Of a stretch of DNA of 64,000 nucleotides, positions 53,049 to 61,468 are shown piece by piece; the stretch's first letter is position 1, and each line of letters starts with the position of its first letter. This stretch comes from Solirubrobacter pauli (GTDB taxonomy: Bacteria > Actinomycetota > Thermoleophilia > Solirubrobacterales > Solirubrobacteraceae). Under the pieces are notes generated by a model. It was not told the origin of the DNA and did no database searches. It was given only the letters and a program-made list of their open reading frames with translations. The position numbers were made by a program, and so were the translations under genes. The stretch is from positions 124,001 to 188,000 of the forward strand of contig NZ_RBIL01000003.1 of assembly GCF_003633755.1 (NCBI RefSeq), written 5' to 3'.

Positions 53049-54097
53049 GGTTCAGCTACTGCATGCTGCCGGACTACCCGCTCGACGACTGCATCGAGAT
53101 CATCAAGACCGCGGACGAGCTCGGCTTCTACGCGGCGTACTCGGTCGACGAGACGTGGCACAAGGACCTGTGGGTGCTCTTCGCCGCGGCCGCGCGCGAG
53201 ACGAAGCAGATCCGCTTCGGCCCGAATGTCACGCACGTCTTCCTGCGCGAGCCGACGCTGATCTGTCAGCAGATGGCGACGCTCGACGAGCTGACCGGCG
53301 GGCGCACCGAGATCGTGGTCTCGACCGGCAACTTCGGCCTGCTGAGCCAGTACAACATCGACTGGGCGAACCAGAAGCCGCTCAGCCGCCTCAAGGAGGC
53401 CATCCACGTGATGCGCACCTTCCTGAGCGAGGGCGCGATCACGTTCGAGGGCGACTTCTTCAAGTACAGCGGGCTGTACACGTTCGCCAAGCCCGTCCAG
53501 GAGGGCGGCATCCCGATCAAGATGGGCGCGATGAAGGGCCCGCGCTCGTTCCGCACCGCGGGCGAGATCGCCGACGGCATGCATCAGGCGCTCGCCTACT
53601 CCCGCGAGGCCTACGACTACTCCTCCGGTCTGCTCCGCGAGGGCGCCGAGCAGGCCGGCCGCAACTACGAGGAGCTCGACAACGGCGCCTGGGTGGTCAC
53701 GGTCGTGAGCGACGACAGCGCCGCCGCCAAGCGCGCCGCGCGCATCCTCGTCGCGTTCTACATCTCCTCGATGCCGGCCGAGCAGCTCGCGCGCCACGGG
53801 ATCGACGCGAGCGAGCTGGCGCCCGTGGTGGACGCGCTCGGCGCGGGCGACGTGAAGCAGGCCGTGAGCCTCTTCGAGCCGCACTACGCGGAGAAGCTGA
53901 GCCTCGCGGGCACGCCCGAGGAGGTCGTCGAGAAGATCAAGGCCGACCTCGCGCCGGCGGGTGTCAACCACATGATCCTCGCGCTCAGCGACCCGGCGCT
54001 GGTCAAGCTCTTCAGCGGCGAGGACGTGCCGAACGTGCCCGACATCCGCGGCCAGCTCAAGCTCGTGAACGAGCGCGTGATGCCGGCCTTCGGTTAA
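53045..54097 (+). CDS. F420-type LLM flavin-dependent oxidoreductase
   Basis: 350 aa, luciferase-like monooxygenase fold. Signatures: MRFSYCMLPDYPLDDCIEIIKTADELGFYAAYSVDE, RFGPNVTHVFLREPTLICQQMATLDEL, GRTEIVVSTGNFGLLSQYN, IPIKMGAMKGPRSFR, AGEIADGMHQ. The pattern is nearest to F420-dependent enzymes such as methylenetetrahydromethanopterin reductase and related dehydrogenases, but the substrate and flavin choice are inferred. Translation is coupled to the three upstream genes. Confidence 0.88.
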   Translation: MRFSYCMLPDYPLDDCIEIIKTADELGFYAAYSVDETWHKDLWVLFAAAARETKQIRFGPNVTHVFLREPTLICQQMATLDELTGGRTEIVVSTGNFGLLSQYNIDWANQKPLSRLKEAIHVMRTFLSEGAITFEGDFFKYSGLYTFAKPVQEGGIPIKMGAMKGPRSFRTAGEIADGMHQALAYSREAYDYSSGLLREGAEQAGRNYEELDNGAWVVTVVSDDSAAAKRAARILVAFYISSMPAEQLARHGIDASELAPVVDALGAGDVKQAVSLFEPHYAEKLSLAGTPEEVVEKIKADLAPAGVNHMILALSDPALVKLFSGEDVPNVPDIRGQLKLVNERVMPAFG

Positions 54098-54162
54098 CCG
54101 CACCCACGTACTAGAGGTCGCTCGGAGGCAGGGGGGTCGGGAGCCGGAGATGATCGCTGTCA

Positions 54163-54450
54163 ATGGCTGCTCTGACTTCCCCCTCCCGCTCCGATTCCGT
54201 CGGCTATGGCGTCACGCTGACCTTCGAGACGCTGGGTGCAGACGCCCCGCTGCGCGTTCGTCCCTGGGACGACACGCTCCTGCGCGTGATCGACGGCGTG
54301 ATCGCGCTGCGCTTCGACGGCGAGGAGCGTCTCCTCAGCCCCGGCGGCGAGGCGATCGTGCCCGCGGGCTTCCACCACACCATGTGCGCCGTGACCGGCG
54401 AGGCCCGGATCGTGATGGGCTACCGCCGCGCCTTCAAGGGCGCCGCGTAA
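54163..54450 (+). CDS. Small cupin-like protein
   Basis: 95 aa, a single cupin barrel: VRPWDDTLLRVIDGVIALRFDGEERLLSPGGEAIVPAGFHHTMCAVTGEARIVMGYR. The usual metal histidine pair is reduced, only FHHT is evident. It may bind a small ligand. A plain leader of 65 bp separates it from the LLM gene; its 3' end overlaps the convergent TetR gene by 17 nt. Confidence 0.75.
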   Translation: MAALTSPSRSDSVGYGVTLTFETLGADAPLRVRPWDDTLLRVIDGVIALRFDGEERLLSPGGEAIVPAGFHHTMCAVTGEARIVMGYRRAFKGAA

Positions 54451-55024
54451 GCGCGTCGACCAGCTGGTCCCAGCCACGGACGAGCTGGTCCAGCGAGTAC
54501 CCAAGGCCGCGGCGCATCCGCAGGTGGTGTGCCGGGTCCAGCATCGCCAGCAGCGACTCGGCGGTGTAGTGCGCGTCGAGGTGCGGCGCGGCCTCTGCGA
54601 GCAGCAACCGCAGATGCGTGGAGTACAGCGCGAGCACGCCTGAGGATTCCTTGACGGTCGGCGCGGCCGCCACCATCAGCTCGGCGTGCGTCTCGATCAG
54701 ATCGAGGAAGCCGGCGCCGAACGCGTGCAGGCGCACCGCCGCCGGCACGCCCGGGCCCAGCGGCGGCGCTCCGGAGATCAGCGCGTTCTGGAAGTCCTTG
54801 GTCTGCTCGTCGAGCAGCGCGAAGGCCAGCCCCGCGCGGTCGCCGAAGCGCCGGTAGAGCGTGCCGGTGCCCACGCATGCCGCCTTGGCGACGTCCTCCA
54901 TCGAGACCGAGTCGATCCCGCTCTCCGCCACGAGCGTGCCCGCGGCGGACAGGATCCGCTCGCGGTTGCGTGCTGCGTCCGCCCGCTCGCGCGGACCCTG
55001 GTCGAATTGCGGGAGCTCGAACAT
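54434..55024 (-). CDS. TetR-family repressor
   Basis: 196 aa from the ATG at 55024, whose first base is the last base of the upstream stop (TGATG). N-terminal helix-turn-helix RERILSAAGTLVAESGIDSVSMEDVAKAACVGTGTLYRRFGDRAGL, then an all-helical ligand domain. It is the third gene of the yceI-FMN reductase-tetR unit. A perfect 24-bp palindrome at the operon promoter is its likely operator, so it should repress its own operon. Confidence 0.9.
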   Translation of the reverse strand: MFELPQFDQGPRERADAARNRERILSAAGTLVAESGIDSVSMEDVAKAACVGTGTLYRRFGDRAGLAFALLDEQTKDFQNALISGAPPLGPGVPAAVRLHAFGAGFLDLIETHAELMVAAAPTVKESSGVLALYSTHLRLLLAEAAPHLDAHYTAESLLAMLDPAHHLRMRRGLGYSLDQLVRGWDQLVDALTRRP

Positions 55025-55572
55025 CAGACCTCGACCGGAGCCGTGACCTCCCGCACCAGGTCGGCGATCAGGTCCGTGTAGCGCTGGGCGAGCTCGGGGT
55101 CGTTGAGCGTGCCGTCGTCGGCGAACGCGTAGTCGGCCATGCCGACCGGCAGCTCGGTCTCGACGGGGTGCGCGCCGGAGGCCTTGAGCGCCTTGCGCGC
55201 CTCGGCCTGCGCCCACACCGCGCCGAACAGGCCGGTGCTCGCACCGACGACCGCGACGGGCTTGTTCTTGAGGACGTTGTCGGGGAACGGGCGCGAAGCC
55301 CAGTCGAGCGCGTTCTTGAGGGCGCCCGGGATCGACGCGTTGTACTCCGGCGTGGCGATCAGCAGAGCGTCAGCATCCTCGATCGCGCGGAAGAACTCCA
55401 GCACGGAATCGGGCGGCTCGTTCTCGAGGTCTTCGTCGAAGGCCGGGATGCCCGCGAGGTTGTCCCACTCCACCAGCTCGACCCCGGACGGGAGCAGGTC
55501 GCTCGCCGCCCGGAGGAGCCGGCGGTTGTGGGATCCTCGGCGCAGGCTGCCGGCGATGCCGAGGATCCGCAT
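55024..55572 (-). CDS. NADPH-dependent FMN reductase
   Basis: 182 aa of the flavodoxin-like reductase family. The FMN phosphate loop GSLRRGSHNRRLL and the ATPEYNASIPGALKNALDWASR flavin-binding motif are clear. It reduces FMN or quinones with NAD(P)H. It lies 5 nt from the yceI gene and shares one base with the tetR start, so the three are co-transcribed. Confidence 0.92.
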   Translation of the reverse strand: MRILGIAGSLRRGSHNRRLLRAASDLLPSGVELVEWDNLAGIPAFDEDLENEPPDSVLEFFRAIEDADALLIATPEYNASIPGALKNALDWASRPFPDNVLKNKPVAVVGASTGLFGAVWAQAEARKALKASGAHPVETELPVGMADYAFADDGTLNDPELAQRYTDLIADLVREVTAPVEV

Positions 55573-55577
55573 GCGGC

Positions 55578-56114
55578 TTAGGCCTGCTCGACGAGCGCGA
55601 GCTCGATGGTCAGCGTGACCTCGTTGGCGAGCGCCTTGCCACCGGAGGGCAGCGGGGCGTTCCAGGTGAGGCCGAACTCGGTGCGGTCGATGACGGCCTC
55701 GAGGTTGAGGTGCGCGCGCGTGCTGCCGAAGGCGTCCGGAGCCGGGGCGACCCACGTGCCCTTGGCGACGACCGGCTTGGTGTTGTCCTTGATCGTCAGG
55801 TCGCCCTTGACCTCGACCGTGTTGTCGGCGGCGACGTCGATGCTCGTGGACGAGAAGGTGACCGTCGGGTACTGCTCGGCGGCGAAGAAGTCGTCGCCAC
55901 CCAGGACGTGCGCGCGGAACTGCTCAGGAGTGCGGATCGAGATCGACTCGACCTGCGCCGTGCCCTCGAGCTTGCCGTCGGTCAGCGTCGCGGCGACCTC
56001 GTCCAGCGTGCCCTTGAAGAGCGAGACGCCCTGATAACGGACGGCGAAGCCGAAGTTGGAGTGGACCGGATCAGCGTTGAACGTACCGGCGAGGGGGCTG
56101 GCGGTGGTGCTCAT
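55578..56114 (-). CDS. YceI-family lipid/quinone-binding protein
   Basis: 178 aa, YceI lipocalin-like barrel: GTFNADPVHSNFGFAVRYQGVSLFKGTLDEV, VESISIRTPEQFRAHVLGGDDFF, TSIDVAADNTVEVKGDLTIKDNTKPVV, INRTEFGLTWN-type end. Members bind polyisoprenoids in a barrel. No signal peptide is seen here, so it is cytoplasmic. ATG at 56114 follows GGAGGAAG. First gene of the tetR unit. Confidence 0.93.
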   Translation of the reverse strand: MSTTASPLAGTFNADPVHSNFGFAVRYQGVSLFKGTLDEVAATLTDGKLEGTAQVESISIRTPEQFRAHVLGGDDFFAAEQYPTVTFSSTSIDVAADNTVEVKGDLTIKDNTKPVVAKGTWVAPAPDAFGSTRAHLNLEAVIDRTEFGLTWNAPLPSGGKALANEVTLTIELALVEQA

Positions 56115-56156
56115 GGCGGGGGCTTCCTCCAGGGAAGTGGATGACTCTCGGGACCC

Positions 56157-56180
56157 GTAAGCGGAATCGATTCCGCTTAC
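56157..56180. promoter_or_regulatory. Perfect 24-bp palindromic operator
   Basis: Each half reads GTAAGCGGAATC, with the palindrome at the expected transcription start and 43 nt before the yceI ATG. The only local regulator is the TetR protein at the end of this operon. Confidence 0.8.
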
Positions 56181-56187
56181 GTGCCTC

Positions 56188-56215
56188 ACTGTAGCGCATC
56201 CGATTCCATATGCAA
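56188..56215 (-). promoter_or_regulatory. Promoter of the yceI-FMN reductase-tetR operon
   Basis: On the minus strand, TTGCAT (56215-56210), 16-nt spacer and TACAGT (56193-56188). The operator palindrome begins 7 nt after the -10 box, an arrangement that lets a bound repressor block initiation. Confidence 0.65.
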
Positions 56216-56533
56216 CTAGTCGGAAACCAGATCGGTTTTCGTGCATACCTTTCCGCCGGGTGCGGTGACCCGGACCATCACGTGGTCGGCGCCCTTGTAG
56301 TCCTTCATCCGGTGCCGGTAGCGGAAGGGGCCGCGGCGCTCCCCGCGCCAGGCGACGTGGCCGTCGTGGACGACGACGATCTGCCAGTCGTCGGCCGTGT
56401 CGACCCGCACGCGGGCCTCGATCTCGCCGTGGCCGGAGCGCAGGTCCAGCCGCAGGCAGTCCTCCCCGGCCGCGGCCGCGCTTCCGCAGCCCGCGAGCAG
56501 CAGGAGGAGCAACAGCGGGGCGCGGCGCAGCAT
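56216..56533 (-). CDS. Small lipoprotein
   Basis: 105 aa. N-terminus MLRRAPLLLLLLLAGCGSAAAAG has a lipobox (LAGC) with cysteine at 16. The mature part is a small beta-rich domain (DLRSGHGEIEARVRVDTADDWQIVVVHDGHVAWRG) with two more cysteines. Anchored outside the membrane. No family recognised. Its stop abuts the -35 of the yceI promoter. Confidence 0.78.
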   Translation of the reverse strand: MLRRAPLLLLLLLAGCGSAAAAGEDCLRLDLRSGHGEIEARVRVDTADDWQIVVVHDGHVAWRGERRGPFRYRHRMKDYKGADHVMVRVTAPGGKVCTKTDLVSD

Positions 56534-56568
56534 TCACCCTGGACGGTGCCACCGCCCGGGTCCGGGAC

Positions 56569-57198
56569 TCAATGCGACTTTCGGCCCACTCCGTGGCGCT
56601 CGGCCCACAGCGCGGCCTGGGTGCGGTCGGTCACGTCGAGCACGCGGAAGATCCGCGTCAGGTGCGACTTGACCGTCTTCTCGCTGATCTCCAGCCGGCG
56701 CGCGATCAGCTTGTTGGGCAGGCCCTCGACCAGCGCGTCGAGCACCTCGCGCTCCCGCTGGGACAACCCGGCGAGCGGGTCGGGCTCGCTGCGGGCGGAG
56801 AGCACCGTGCGGGCGGCGCGCGGATCCAGCGGCGACTCGCCGCGCGCGGCGGCGCGGATGCCCTCGGCCACGTCCTCGGACGCGGCGTCCTTGAGCAGGT
56901 AGCCGCAGGCACCGGCCTCCAGCGCGCCGAGGATCCGCGGACGGTCGGAGAACGCCGTCAGCACGAGCACGTTCGTCTGCTGCGCCGCGAGGATCCGCCG
57001 CGTCGCCTCGATCCCGTCCACGCGCGGCATGTCGAGGTCCATCAGCACCACGTCGGGCCGCAGCCGCTCGGCCTGCTCGACCGCCTCCGCCCCGTCGGCG
57101 GCGGTGCCGACCAGCTCGACGTCCTCCAGCCCGCCGATCAGGCGGCCGAGGCCGTCGCGGATGACGCCGTGGTCGTCGGCGAGCAGGACGCGGATCAT
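56569..57198 (-). CDS. NarL-family response regulator
   Basis: 209 aa. The receiver domain (MIRVLLADDHGVIRDGLGRL) has phospho-acceptor D54 in VVLMDLDMPR, T/K switch residues and a C-terminal LuxR helix-turn-helix (GLSQREREVLDALVEGLPNKLIARRLEISEKTVKSHLTRIF). Its ATG overlaps the stop of the kinase gene (ATGA), so the two form a pair. Target genes unknown. Confidence 0.94.
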   Translation of the reverse strand: MIRVLLADDHGVIRDGLGRLIGGLEDVELVGTAADGAEAVEQAERLRPDVVLMDLDMPRVDGIEATRRILAAQQTNVLVLTAFSDRPRILGALEAGACGYLLKDAASEDVAEGIRAAARGESPLDPRAARTVLSARSEPDPLAGLSQREREVLDALVEGLPNKLIARRLEISEKTVKSHLTRIFRVLDVTDRTQAALWAERHGVGRKSH

Positions 57199-58478
57199 GG
57201 GGCGAGCTCCAAGGTGACCGTGGTTCCCGTACCGGGCACGGAACGAACGGCGAGCTGGCCGCCGGACTGCGCGACGAGGTCCGTCAGCAGCGACAGGCCG
57301 ACGTGCCCGTCCTCGGCGCGGCTCGCGCGCTCGGCCGCGTCGAAGCCTCGGCCATCGTCGGCGACGGTGAGCGTGGTGGGCGTGACGGTGACGTCGACGC
57401 GGCTCGCCTGGGCGTGGGCGAGCACGTTGCGCAGCGCCTCGCCGGCGACGCGGTAGACGAGCTCCTTGGCGGCCGGCTCCTCCTCCACGCTCAGGTGCGT
57501 CTCGATCCCCGCCTTGCGCAGCGGGCTGAGCAGATCGTGCAGGACGGGCTCGAGGCCGGCGGTCTCGAGCCGCGGCGGGTGGATCTCGACCAGCAGCGTG
57601 CGCATGTCCCGCACACCTTGGCGCAGGGTGTCGACGGCATCGTCGATCACGCGCGCCTCCTCGTCGTTGCCCCGCCGGCGCGCGTCGGCGGCGAGCGGCG
57701 CCAGCCCGAAGGCGACGCCCGCGAGGTCCTGCACCACGCCGTCGTGCAGGTCGGACGCGATCCGGCGGCGCTCGCGGTCGGAGGCCTCGATCGCGCCCGC
57801 CAGCAGCCGCTCGCGCTCCTCGTGCCCGCGCTGGAGGTTGCGCGCCAGGCGCCACGCCAGCGGCGCCTGGAACAGCAGGAGCACGAGCAGGCCGGCGAGC
57901 ACCGGGGGCGCGAGCGTCTTGACGATCTCGGTGGCCGACGCGTTGATCGAGCTGAAGCGCTGGTAGATCTCGAACAGCACCTGCGTCTTGTCGGGGGTGC
58001 GGATCGCCGTGTGCGCCTCCAGCAGCTTGCCCTCCGCGCGCTCGTAGCGGTTCTCGGGCTCGCCGAGGTCGCTGAGCTCGGCGTCGGAGCCACCGGTCTC
58101 GAACAGCTCCGCCTCTTCCTCGCCCAGCGCGAACCGCTGGCCGATCAGGCGTGGCTCGTCGGAGTAGAGGATCGTGCCGTCCTGCGACCACACCTTCACG
58201 CGCACGACCGACTCGCCGAGGATCTGGCCCTGGACGAGGTCGTCGAGCTTGGCGAGGGCGCGCGGGTCGCCGGTGAGCACGCCGTCCTCGAGCCCGGCCG
58301 CCTCGATCAGCTTCCCCTCGATCAGCACCCGCTCGCGCGTGTCGCGCTCGGCCTCCTGGGTGGCCACGTCGCGCAGGGCGAAGAAGCCACCGACCAGGAT
58401 CACCGCGATCGCGGCGAGGCTGCCGAGCATGAAGCGCGTCACGGCGGACGCGACACGGGGTGGCGCGGGACTACGCAC
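57195..58478 (-). CDS. Membrane sensor histidine kinase (HisKA_3 type)
   Basis: 427 aa. Membrane helix at about 15-35, an extracytoplasmic sensor of about 150 residues (VLIEGKLIEAAGLEDG, VKVWSQDGTILYSDEPR), a second helix at about 190-210 (PPVLAGLLVLLLFQ), a dimerisation/phospho-acceptor region with H245 in ASDLHDGVVQDL, and a GHKL ATPase (GEALRNVLAHAQASRVDV, DDGRGFD, HVGLSLL). It pairs with the NarL regulator downstream. Signal unknown. Confidence 0.93.
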   Translation of the reverse strand: MRSPAPPRVASAVTRFMLGSLAAIAVILVGGFFALRDVATQEAERDTRERVLIEGKLIEAAGLEDGVLTGDPRALAKLDDLVQGQILGESVVRVKVWSQDGTILYSDEPRLIGQRFALGEEEAELFETGGSDAELSDLGEPENRYERAEGKLLEAHTAIRTPDKTQVLFEIYQRFSSINASATEIVKTLAPPVLAGLLVLLLFQAPLAWRLARNLQRGHEERERLLAGAIEASDRERRRIASDLHDGVVQDLAGVAFGLAPLAADARRRGNDEEARVIDDAVDTLRQGVRDMRTLLVEIHPPRLETAGLEPVLHDLLSPLRKAGIETHLSVEEEPAAKELVYRVAGEALRNVLAHAQASRVDVTVTPTTLTVADDGRGFDAAERASRAEDGHVGLSLLTDLVAQSGGQLAVRSVPGTGTTVTLELAP

Positions 58479-58488
58479 CCCTGCAGTT

Positions 58489-58803
58489 TTACGGGGTGTG
58501 GGCGAGCAACTCCCCCAGGCCCGTGATCTCCACGGCCTGGCGGACCGGCCCGTCGCCGGCCACGATCTCGAGCGTGACGTTCCGGGCTCTCAACGTGCTG
58601 CGCAGCTCGAGCAGGACGCCGAGGCCCGTGCTGTCGATGAAGTCCACGTCCGAGAGGTCCAGGCGCAGGAGGTCGCACTCCTCCGCCGCTTCGGTGACGG
58701 CGGCGCGCAGCTCGCCGACGGTCGAGAGGTCGATCTCGCCGGCGGCGGTGACGGTGACGGTCGTGCCGTCACGGGAAACGCTGATGGTGAGGTCGTCGTC
58801 CAT
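58489..58803 (-). CDS. STAS-domain anti-anti-sigma factor
   Basis: 104 aa from the ATG at 58803. STAS fold: [23 protein letters not shown], and the phosphorylatable serine in [15 protein letters not shown]. It resembles SpoIIAA/RsbV and would antagonise an anti-sigma kinase. No RsbW-like kinase gene is adjacent. GGTT...GGGTAC upstream is similar to a sigma-B promoter, with weak support. Confidence 0.9.
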   Translation of the reverse strand: MDDDLTISVSRDGTTVTVTAAGEIDLSTVGELRAAVTEAAEECDLLRLDLSDVDFIDSTGLGVLLELRSTLRARNVTLEIVAGDGPVRQAVEITGLGELLAHTP

Positions 58804-58868
58804 GCGTGGCGGTTCAGTACCCCTTGGGTGGCGACCTCCAACCCGCTGGCTTATGGTTTGACCGGCTG

Positions 58869-59447
58869 ATGACACACAGTGATCTCTCGGACGTCCAGAT
58901 TCGGGTACGCGCATTGGAGAGCGCGCTCGTGTCGGGTGGCCACGTCGACCCGGCCGCGCTCGACGCGCTGGTCGAGACCTACGAGCACCAGGTCGGGCCC
59001 CACCTCGGCGCGCGCGTCGTCGCGCGGGCGTGGGTGGACGACGACTACCGCGCGCGGCTCGCCGACGACGCGACGGCGGCGATCGCCGAGCTCGGCATCT
59101 CCGGCCGCCAGGGCGAGCACATGGTGGCCGTGTTCAACACGCCCGAGGTGCACAACCTCGTGGTCTGCACGCTCTGCTCGTGCTACCCGTGGAGCGTCCT
59201 CGGGCTCCCGCCCGTCTGGTACAAGAGCGCGCCCTACCGCTCGCGAGCGGTCTCCGAGCCGCGCGCCGTGCTGGCCGACTTCGGCGTGACGCTGGGCGAG
59301 GACGTGTCCGTGCGCGTGTGGGACTCGACGGCGGAGGTGCGCTACCTGGTCGTGCCGATGCGGCCGCCGGGTACCGAGGCGCGGTCGGAGGACGAGCTGG
59401 CCGCGCTCGTCACGCGGGACTCGATGATCGGCGTGGGCGTCCTGTGA
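58869..59447 (+). CDS. nthA: Nitrile hydratase alpha subunit, cobalt type
   Basis: 192 aa. The metal-binding motif reads [10 protein letters not shown] with C100, C103 and C105; threonine in the second position (CTLCSC) is the cobalt-type signature, while iron enzymes have [26 protein letters not shown] is characteristic. Converts nitriles to amides. ATG at 58869; GTG start of nthB overlaps its stop. Confidence 0.93.
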   Translation: MTHSDLSDVQIRVRALESALVSGGHVDPAALDALVETYEHQVGPHLGARVVARAWVDDDYRARLADDATAAIAELGISGRQGEHMVAVFNTPEVHNLVVCTLCSCYPWSVLGLPPVWYKSAPYRSRAVSEPRAVLADFGVTLGEDVSVRVWDSTAEVRYLVVPMRPPGTEARSEDELAALVTRDSMIGVGVL

Positions 59448-60052
59448 ACGGCGCGCACGACATGGGCGGCGTGCACGGGTTCGGCCCGGTCGTGCCGGAG
59501 GTGGACGAGCCCTATTTCCACGCCGGCTGGGAGCGCAACGTGCTCGGGCTGGTGCTCGCGCTCGGCGTGGGCGGCAAGTGGAACATCGACATGTCGCGCC
59601 ACGCGCGCGAGAACCGGCCGCCGGGCGAGTACCTGTCGCTGAGCTACTACGAGATCTGGCTCGCGGGGCTCGAGCGGCTGCTGGAGGAGCGCGGTCTGCC
59701 GACGCGGGTCCTGACCGCCGAGGAGGTGCCGGGCGTGCTCGCGCGCGGTGGTCCGGCGAACCGCGAGCCGACGCGTGACGCGCGCTTCGCGGTGGGCGAC
59801 GCGGTCCGCACCCTGAACCTGAACCCGCACGGCCACACCCGCCTGCCCCGCTACGCGCGCGACAAGGTCGGCGTCGTCGAGCGCGTGCACGGCTTCCACG
59901 TCTTCCCCGACGTCAACGCCACCGGCGCGGGCGAGGACCCGCAGTGGCTCTACCTCGTGCGCTTCACCGGCACCGAGCTGTGGGGCCCGGACGGCGACCC
60001 GACGTCGTCCGTCTCGATCGACGCGTTCGAGCCCTACCTCGAGCCGGCATGA
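59444..60052 (+). CDS. nthB: Nitrile hydratase beta subunit
   Basis: 202 aa from a GTG overlapping the nthA stop (GTGA). Matches the family from [24 protein letters not shown] through [63 protein letters not shown] to the closing [13 protein letters not shown]. Slightly shorter than usual. Forms the catalytic heterodimer with NthA. Confidence 0.93.
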   Translation: MNGAHDMGGVHGFGPVVPEVDEPYFHAGWERNVLGLVLALGVGGKWNIDMSRHARENRPPGEYLSLSYYEIWLAGLERLLEERGLPTRVLTAEEVPGVLARGGPANREPTRDARFAVGDAVRTLNLNPHGHTRLPRYARDKVGVVERVHGFHVFPDVNATGAGEDPQWLYLVRFTGTELWGPDGDPTSSVSIDAFEPYLEPA

Positions 60053-60315
60053 CGCAGTTCTCGGAGCCATGGCAGGCCGAGGTCCATGCGCTCGCGACGC
60101 TGCTCTCGGACCGTGGCCTGCTGACGTGGCCGGAGATGTCCGGGCGCACGTCCTACCTCGAGCTGCTGGCCGCGATCGAGCAGGTGGTCGTCGAGCGCGG
60201 CTTGACGTCCGACGACGAGCTGTCGTCGCTCCGCGCCGCCTGGGACCATGCGGCGCATCGCACGCCGCACGGCACGCCGATCGAGCTCACCGACGCGGAC
60301 TTTCACCAGCGGTAG
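60049..60315 (+). CDS. Nitrile hydratase accessory protein
   Basis: 88 aa, overlapping the nthB stop (ATGA). It resembles the N-terminal helical part of nitrile hydratase beta subunits (FSEPWQAEVHALATLLSDRGLLTWPEMS), the family of nitrile hydratase accessory/activator proteins needed for cobalt incorporation. Its 3' end overlaps the convergent SnoaL-like gene by 13 nt. Confidence 0.88.
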   Translation: MTQFSEPWQAEVHALATLLSDRGLLTWPEMSGRTSYLELLAAIEQVVVERGLTSDDELSSLRAAWDHAAHRTPHGTPIELTDADFHQR

Positions 60316-60722
60316 ATCTGCCCGTCCCGCAGCTCGCCGTCCAGCGGCGGGCCGAGCTCCCCACCCGCTTGGAGGTGGTCGAGCAGCCGCGAGCGGCCCT
60401 TGTGCCCGTCGCCCCAGTGCAGGTACGGGTGCAGCAGCGGCTTGAGCGCCTCCCAGTCCTTGCGCTCGATCGCGGCCAGCGCGGCGTCCACCTCCGGCTT
60501 GGCCGAGTCCAGGAACGCGGGCGGCAGCACCGACGCCACCGAGTCCGTGATCTCGATCCGCGCGAGGCGACCGTAGAAGTCGAAGTGCAGGACGATCGAC
60601 TCCAGCGCGGCCGGCCCGTCTGCCACCTCGTCCAGCGCGATCGACTCGCGGATCTCCCCGGCGCCCGCGAGGTCCAGCAGCGCGCTGCCGTCCTCGTTCA
60701 CCGTCAGCTCGATGTTGGCCAT
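60303..60722 (-). CDS. Hypothetical protein with DUF2283-like and SnoaL-like parts
   Basis: 139 aa from the ATG at 60722. Residues about 1-60 (IALDEVADGPAALESIVLHFDFYGRLARIEITDSV) recall the DUF2283 strand pattern, and residues about 75-120 (KPEVDAALAAIERKDWEALKPLLHPYLHWGDG) recall a SnoaL-like helix. Neither match is firm. It lies 17 nt from the SDR gene upstream on the same strand. Role unknown. Confidence 0.65.
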   Translation of the reverse strand: MANIELTVNEDGSALLDLAGAGEIRESIALDEVADGPAALESIVLHFDFYGRLARIEITDSVASVLPPAFLDSAKPEVDAALAAIERKDWEALKPLLHPYLHWGDGHKGRSRLLDHLQAGGELGPPLDGELRDGQIYRW

Positions 60723-60739
60723 CGCTGGATCATCGCGCT

Positions 60740-61468
60740 TCAGGTCACGCTGAAGCCGCCGTCGACGTCGAGGACCGTGCCGGTGATCCAGCCCGCGCGT
60801 GGCGAGGCGAGCCAGGCGATGGCCGCCGCGACGTCGGCGCTCTCCCCCAACCGCCGGGTCGGATAGGCCTGGGCCATCGCGTCCGCGCGCTCGTCGAAGT
60901 CCGGCCGCTCGGCGTAGGCCAGGTCGGTCTTCACCACCGCCGGCATGACCGCGTTGGCGCGGATGCCGTCCGGCCCGTACTCGACCGCCAGCGCCTTCGT
61001 CAGCGACACGATGCCGCCCTTCGCCGCAGCGTACGCGCCGATCCCCGGCACGAGCTTGTGCGCGAGCGTGGAGCCGACGTTGACGATCGAGCGGTCGCCC
61101 TCGGCCGCCAGCAGGTGCGGGAGCGCCGCGTGCAGGATCCGGAAGTGCCCGGTGAGGTTGGACGCCAGCTGCTCGTCCCACGTCTCGAGCTCGATCTCGT
61201 GCAGCCGCCGGTTGCGCCGGATGACGCCCGCGTTGTTGACGACGACGTGCAGCCCGCCGTACGCGGCCACGGCTTCCTCGACGATCCGCGGCGCGTCGGT
61301 GACGATGTCCCCGGTGACGACGGTCGCGCCGGTCTCGGCCGCGACGGCTTCGAGCGGCTCGCGACGGCGGCCCGTCACGACGACGTCGAAGCCCTCCGCG
61401 GCGAGCGCGCGCGCCGCGGCTGCGCCGATGCCGGTCCCGCCGCCGGTGATGAGCGCGGCGCGGCTCAT
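60740..61468 (-). CDS. Short-chain dehydrogenase/reductase
   Basis: 242 aa. NAD(P) motif TGGGTGIGAA, NNAGV, serine in NVGSTLAHKL, catalytic YAAAKGG (Y-x3-K), and the closing GTVLDVDGG. Classical SDR; the cofactor is probably NADPH (VTGRRREPL). It overlaps the stop of the upstream SDR (ATGA). Substrate unknown. Confidence 0.92.
   Translation of the reverse strand: MSRAALITGGGTGIGAAAARALAAEGFDVVVTGRRREPLEAVAAETGATVVTGDIVTDAPRIVEEAVAAYGGLHVVVNNAGVIRRNRRLHEIELETWDEQLASNLTGHFRILHAALPHLLAAEGDRSIVNVGSTLAHKLVPGIGAYAAAKGGIVSLTKALAVEYGPDGIRANAVMPAVVKTDLAYAERPDFDERADAMAQAYPTRRLGESADVAAAIAWLASPRAGWITGTVLDVDGGFSVT

Noticed and set aside
54163-54450. Cupin gene as fifth member of the redox operon
   Set aside because: It is separated by 65 bp with its own upstream purine-rich stretch and is not overlapping, unlike the four preceding genes, so membership is not supported.
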